In this document: positions 29,977-32,629 of the stretch, piece by piece | How positions within the stretch are numbered: the first letter of the stretch is position 1 | How the letters are laid out: each line of letters starts with the position of its first letter | Source: Microbacterium sp. | Lineage (GTDB): Bacteria; Actinomycetota; Actinomycetes; Actinomycetales; Microbacteriaceae | Direction of reading: 5' to 3' | Assembly: GCF_003248605.1 (NCBI RefSeq) | Contig: NZ_QFPF01000017.1 | Span: 1 to 32,629, forward strand | Length of the DNA stretch: 32,629 bases | Notes under the pieces: generated by a model | The model's input: the letters and a program-made list of their open reading frames with translations, nothing else | The model's database searches: none | Told to the model about the DNA's origin: nothing | Translations under genes and position numbers: made by a program

Positions 29977-31563
29977 CTACGGCGTCTGCGAGCGCTGCCC
30001 GGCCGTGGCAGCCGCGCCGTCGCGGCCCTGGGATCCCGACGCACCCGGCGCCCCCGGCGCACCGGACGCACCCGGCGCCCCCGGCGCACCGGACGCACCC
30101 GGCGCCCCCGGCGCCCCCGACTGCCCGCGGCGCGTCCGCGGCCCGGGCGACTTCGGCGTCTTCGGTGCCTTGCCGGTCTTGGCCGGCTCCTGCGAGTACC
30201 CGTAGCCGCCGTATCCGTAGCCGTACCCATAGCCGTAGCCGTAGGCATCCGGTCCGCGCGTCGGGACCATCGTGAGCACGAGGCCCGCGACCTTCGCGTC
30301 GACGGTCTCGAGCGCGTCGATCGCGCCCTCGAGCTGGTGGCGGTTGGTCTCACCCGCGGCGACGATCACGATCGCGCCGCTCGTGCGCTTGGCGAGCACG
30401 GCCGCATCGGTGACGGGCAGCAGCGGGGGAGCGTCGAGGATCACGACGTCGACGTCGCGCGAGAAGGACTCCAGCAGTGCGTGCATCTGCTGCGAGCCCA
30501 GCAGCTCGCTCGGGTTGGGCGGGATCTTGCCGGCCGGCAGCACGAACAGCGAGCGGTTGCCCCACTGCTGCACGACGTCGGTCAGCTGCACGCGGCCGAT
30601 CAGCACATCGGTCAGGCCCGCGCCGCCCTCGAGGCCGAGGTACTCATGCACCTTGGGTTTGCGCAGATCGGCGTCGACGAGCACGACGCGCTTGCCGGCG
30701 TCGGCGAGGGCGATGGCGAGGTTGACGGATGTCGTCGACTTGCCCTCGCTGGGCACGCTCGAGGTGACGACGAAGCTGTGTCCGCCGTCCATGTCGAGGA
30801 ACTGCAGGTTCGTGCGCAGGGCGCGGAAGGCCTCGCTGCGCGGATTCTGCGGGTCCTCCTTGAGGATGATCGGCCGCTCCTTCGCGCGCGGGTCGAAGGG
30901 GATCGCGCCGATGATCGGACGGTCGGTGACGAGCTCGACATCCCGGGTGCCGCGGATGCGGGTGTCGAGCACCGTGCGCAGCACCGCGAATCCGATGCCC
31001 AGCGCCAGACCCACGAGGGCGCCGAGGGCGAGGTTGAGCGGCACGTTCGGGCTGACGGGCACGAACGGCGCCTCGGCGTCCTTGACGCGCGTGAGCTTGA
31101 TGGGGCTCGTGTCGGAGTCGGGAAGCGTCTCGAGGTCCTCGACCTGGCTGGTCAGGCTCGCCGCGATCGCGTTGGCGAGGTCGGCGGCCAGTACGGGGTC
31201 GGGGTCGGCCACCGAAACCTGGATGATCGTGGTGTTCAGCGGGCTGGTCGCGCTGACCTGGGCGCCGAGGGATGCTGCGGTCGTGTCTTCGAGGTCGAGC
31301 TCGGTGATGACGGGGTTGAGCACGATGGGCGTGTTCACGAGGTTGACGTACGTCGTCACGCGCGCCTGCGTGAAGGTGTTGCCCTGCTGCAGCTCGGCGA
31401 CCGTCGACCCGGCCTGGCTCGAGACGAACACCTGGCTGGAGGCCTCGTACACGGGTTCGCGGGTCAGGCTGTATGCCGCGGCGGCCCCGATCCCGAGCAG
31501 GGTCAGGGCTACGATCACGAGCCAGTTCTTGCGCAGGATGCGGATGTAGTCGCTGAGCTCCAC
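29977..31563 (-). CDS. Polysaccharide biosynthesis tyrosine autokinase (Wzz + CpsD fusion)
   Basis: 528-aa bacterial tyrosine kinase. The Wzz part starts at ELSDYIRILRKNW, with membrane segments at about 14-34 and 178-200 around an outside loop. The kinase has Walker A SSVPSEGKSTTSVN (about 270), Walker A' VVLVDADLRKP (about 290-300) and Walker B VVILDAPPL (about 375). The C-terminus has a cluster of eight Tyr in alternating Tyr-Gly (about 441-457) for autophosphorylation, then a Gly-Ala-Pro/Ser collagen-like tail. GTG 31563 has AAGGGA just upstream. It controls chain length and export of capsule or exopolysaccharide. The collagen-like end after the Tyr cluster is unusual. Confidence 0.93.
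   Translation of the reverse strand: MELSDYIRILRKNWLVIVALTLLGIGAAAAYSLTREPVYEASSQVFVSSQAGSTVAELQQGNTFTQARVTTYVNLVNTPIVLNPVITELDLEDTTAASLGAQVSATSPLNTTIIQVSVADPDPVLAADLANAIAASLTSQVEDLETLPDSDTSPIKLTRVKDAEAPFVPVSPNVPLNLALGALVGLALGIGFAVLRTVLDTRIRGTRDVELVTDRPIIGAIPFDPRAKERPIILKEDPQNPRSEAFRALRTNLQFLDMDGGHSFVVTSSVPSEGKSTTSVNLAIALADAGKRVVLVDADLRKPKVHEYLGLEGGAGLTDVLIGRVQLTDVVQQWGNRSLFVLPAGKIPPNPSELLGSQQMHALLESFSRDVDVVILDAPPLLPVTDAAVLAKRTSGAIVIVAAGETNRHQLEGAIDALETVDAKVAGLVLTMVPTRGPDAYGYGYGYGYGYGGYGYSQEPAKTGKAPKTPKSPGPRTRRGQSGAPGAPGASGAPGAPGASGAPGAPGASGSQGRDGAAATAGQRSQTP
30038..30118. repeat. Three 27-bp tandem repeats coding a collagen-like tail
   Basis: The 27-bp unit beginning GACGCACCCGGCGCC starts at 30038, 30065 and 30092. 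In the kinase frame it encodes Gly-X-Y triplets (GAPGAPGAS three times). Near-identical copies suggest length variation by slippage. Confidence 0.92.
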
Positions 31564-31808
31564 GGGGTCCCTTCGGGCGTCGCCTGCTGCTCCGGTGGGG
31601 GGAGTTGTGGGGAAGAGCGGTGCGTGCGATGCGGCGTCGTTCGGTTGCCTTTTGCGGCGTTGCCTATCCTGCCACACGGGTGTTTCGGCGAAGGGTCGCG
31701 CGCGGCGCGGATCCGCGAGCCCCTACCAGCCGCTCGATCCCGTCGCAACGGGGATGATCCGGCGGCCGCGACGGGCGTACCGTGGCGTGCTTCGAGAAGG
31801 GAGACATC

Positions 31809-32306
31809 ATGTCCGACAGCACCGCCGACCGGGGGTCGGCATCCGATCACTCGAAGGCGCCGCGCATCAACAGCTACGGCAAGCTCGCCATCTCGCTCGC
31901 GATCAGCCTCCTCGTGATGTGGGTGCTCACGATGTCGATGATCTGGGTGATCGATGACTACTACTGGAACCTGTCCAACTTCTACATGGCCCTGATCATG
32001 GTCGCCCCGATGGGGATCATCATGGTGCTTGTCATGTGGTCGATGTTCCCGCGCCTGTGGATCAACATCGCGCTCCTGGCCGGCTTCGTCGCGCTGTTCG
32101 TCACGGCGCTGCTCCTCGGTCGGGGCGGCGTGTTCGTCGGAGACGAGCAGTTTCTGAAGTCGATGATCCCGCATCATTCGCGCGCCGTGCTCGTGTGCGA
32201 GCAGTCCGACATCACCGATCCCGAGATCATCGCGCTCTGCGACACGATCGTCCAGACGCAGCTGGAGGAGATCGATCAGATGAAGGACATCCTCGACCGC
32301 TACTGA
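31809..32306 (+). CDS. Membrane protein with C-terminal DUF305-like segment
   Basis: 165-aa protein with three membrane segments (about 26-48, 57-79, 84-104). The C-terminal segment FLKSMIPHHSRAVLVCEQS continues to residue 165. The MIPHH motif and following helices are those of DUF305 proteins, which are often secreted and linked to copper or metal stress. Here the domain is shortened to one copy and tied to a membrane anchor. ATG 31809 has GGGAG close upstream (GAAGGGAGACATC). The stop overlaps the stop of the convergent metallopeptidase gene by 7 nt. A metal-related role is from family knowledge. Confidence 0.85.
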   Translation: MSDSTADRGSASDHSKAPRINSYGKLAISLAISLLVMWVLTMSMIWVIDDYYWNLSNFYMALIMVAPMGIIMVLVMWSMFPRLWINIALLAGFVALFVTALLLGRGGVFVGDEQFLKSMIPHHSRAVLVCEQSDITDPEIIALCDTIVQTQLEEIDQMKDILDRY

Positions 32307-32629
32307 CCCGCCCCCGGCCGCAGCGACGCGACGAAGTCGAGCTTGTCGAGCACGGGCGCAGGGATGACGAAGGGGTACAGGTCGTCCTTGCCCATGGAGC
32401 GGTTCACTGAGTTCAGCGCGAGCGTGTAGCCGTGCCAGCGACCCAGCACCTCGGGCATCGTGAGGTCCGCGACGTCCGTCGCACCGGACGCGGAGATGCT
32501 GCCGGCCAGCGGATCCGGCACGCCGTGCGGACCCGAGACGTGGATGCCGACGGCGGCCGCGGTCTCCAGCGCATCCGCGATGTGCAGGTAGTGCGCGAAG
32601 CTCTCGGCGAAGTCCTCCCAGGGGTGCGT
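32300..32629 (-). CDS. Putative zinc-binding metallopeptidase, C-terminal part
   Basis: The last 109 residues of a protein whose start lies right of the window. The blocks HPWEDFAESFAHYLHIADAL and LNSVNRSMGKDDLYPFVIP are those of the putative zinc-binding metallopeptidase family (PF15887, formerly DUF2248). The catalytic zinc site lies at least partly outside the window. The stop (TAG at 32300-32302) overlaps the convergent DUF305 gene end by 7 nt. Confidence 0.88.
   Translation of the reverse strand, partial: THPWEDFAESFAHYLHIADALETAAAVGIHVSGPHGVPDPLAGSISASGATDVADLTMPEVLGRWHGYTLALNSVNRSMGKDDLYPFVIPAPVLDKLDFVASLRPGAGQ

Noticed and set aside
1..32629. Prophage or transposon boundary
   Set aside because: No integrase, transposase, terminal inverted repeats, target duplications or tRNA attachment site seen; codon bias is uniform through the window.

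Overview
The window comes from a high-GC (about 70 % by eye) actinobacterial chromosome, most likely Microbacterium or a close relative in Microbacteriaceae. The reasons are the strong G/C bias at third codon positions, many GTG starts, chains of genes overlapping by 4 nt, several apparently leaderless genes, and gene content typical of soil actinobacteria. I saw no tRNA, rRNA, transposase, integrase or CRISPR array.

Layout. (1) 1-4042, minus: an AhpD-like pair (CMD protein and alkylhydroperoxidase) followed by a peptide-type ABC substrate-binding lipoprotein, under a LysR regulator. (2) 4223-8092, plus: a divergent operon of an FAD/NAD(P)-binding protein, an SDR and a PatB/MalY-type PLP enzyme; a textbook LysR box (CATAA-N7-TTATG) lies in the shared promoter region. 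(3) 8618-12895, minus: a tightly overlapped catabolic operon with a RutA-like flavin monooxygenase, a RutB-like isochorismatase hydrolase, a second (NtaA/DszA-type) flavin monooxygenase and an MFS transporter, preceded by a 31-bp dyad operator candidate. (4) 13106-15962: two small hypothetical proteins, a small membrane protein and a VapBC toxin-antitoxin pair. (5) 16104-18868, minus: FAD-linked oxidase, creatininase-family amidohydrolase and a PdxH-like flavoprotein, divergent from an XRE-cupin regulator. (6) 19686-21418: divergent folate C1 genes (methylene-THF reductase-like and cyclodeaminase). (7) 21716-25941, minus: CodA-like amidohydrolase with a complete NitT/TauT-type ABC importer; divergent from it, a phthalate-dioxygenase-reductase-like protein (26130-27236), with a 21-bp palindrome between them. 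(8) 27576-28898, minus: a TRZ/ATZ-type amidohydrolase lacking two usual metal ligands. (9) 29045-31563: a bacterial tyrosine kinase for polysaccharide synthesis plus a membrane-anchored partner; then a DUF305 membrane protein and the end of a zinc metallopeptidase.

Taken together this is an accessory catabolic region. Two flavin monooxygenases, an isochorismatase hydrolase, three amidohydrolase-type enzymes, two ABC uptake systems, an exporter, an electron-transfer reductase and folate C1 enzymes suggest scavenging of nitrogen (and perhaps sulfur) from heterocyclic or amide compounds. The exact substrates cannot be read from the sequence.

The most unusual signal is not a gene. Three sequence-unrelated families of intergenic dyad elements share one architecture: two direct units with a period of exactly 19 bp, a loop, then two inverted units with the same 19-bp period. 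They occur at 8327-8395, 16015-16103, 19598-19674, 21462-21540, 27257-27326 and 28942-29025. A related element with an 18-bp period and a 17-bp perfect hairpin lies at 15150-15243. All of them sit beyond the 3' ends of genes, and every convergent gap longer than 100 bp in the window holds one.
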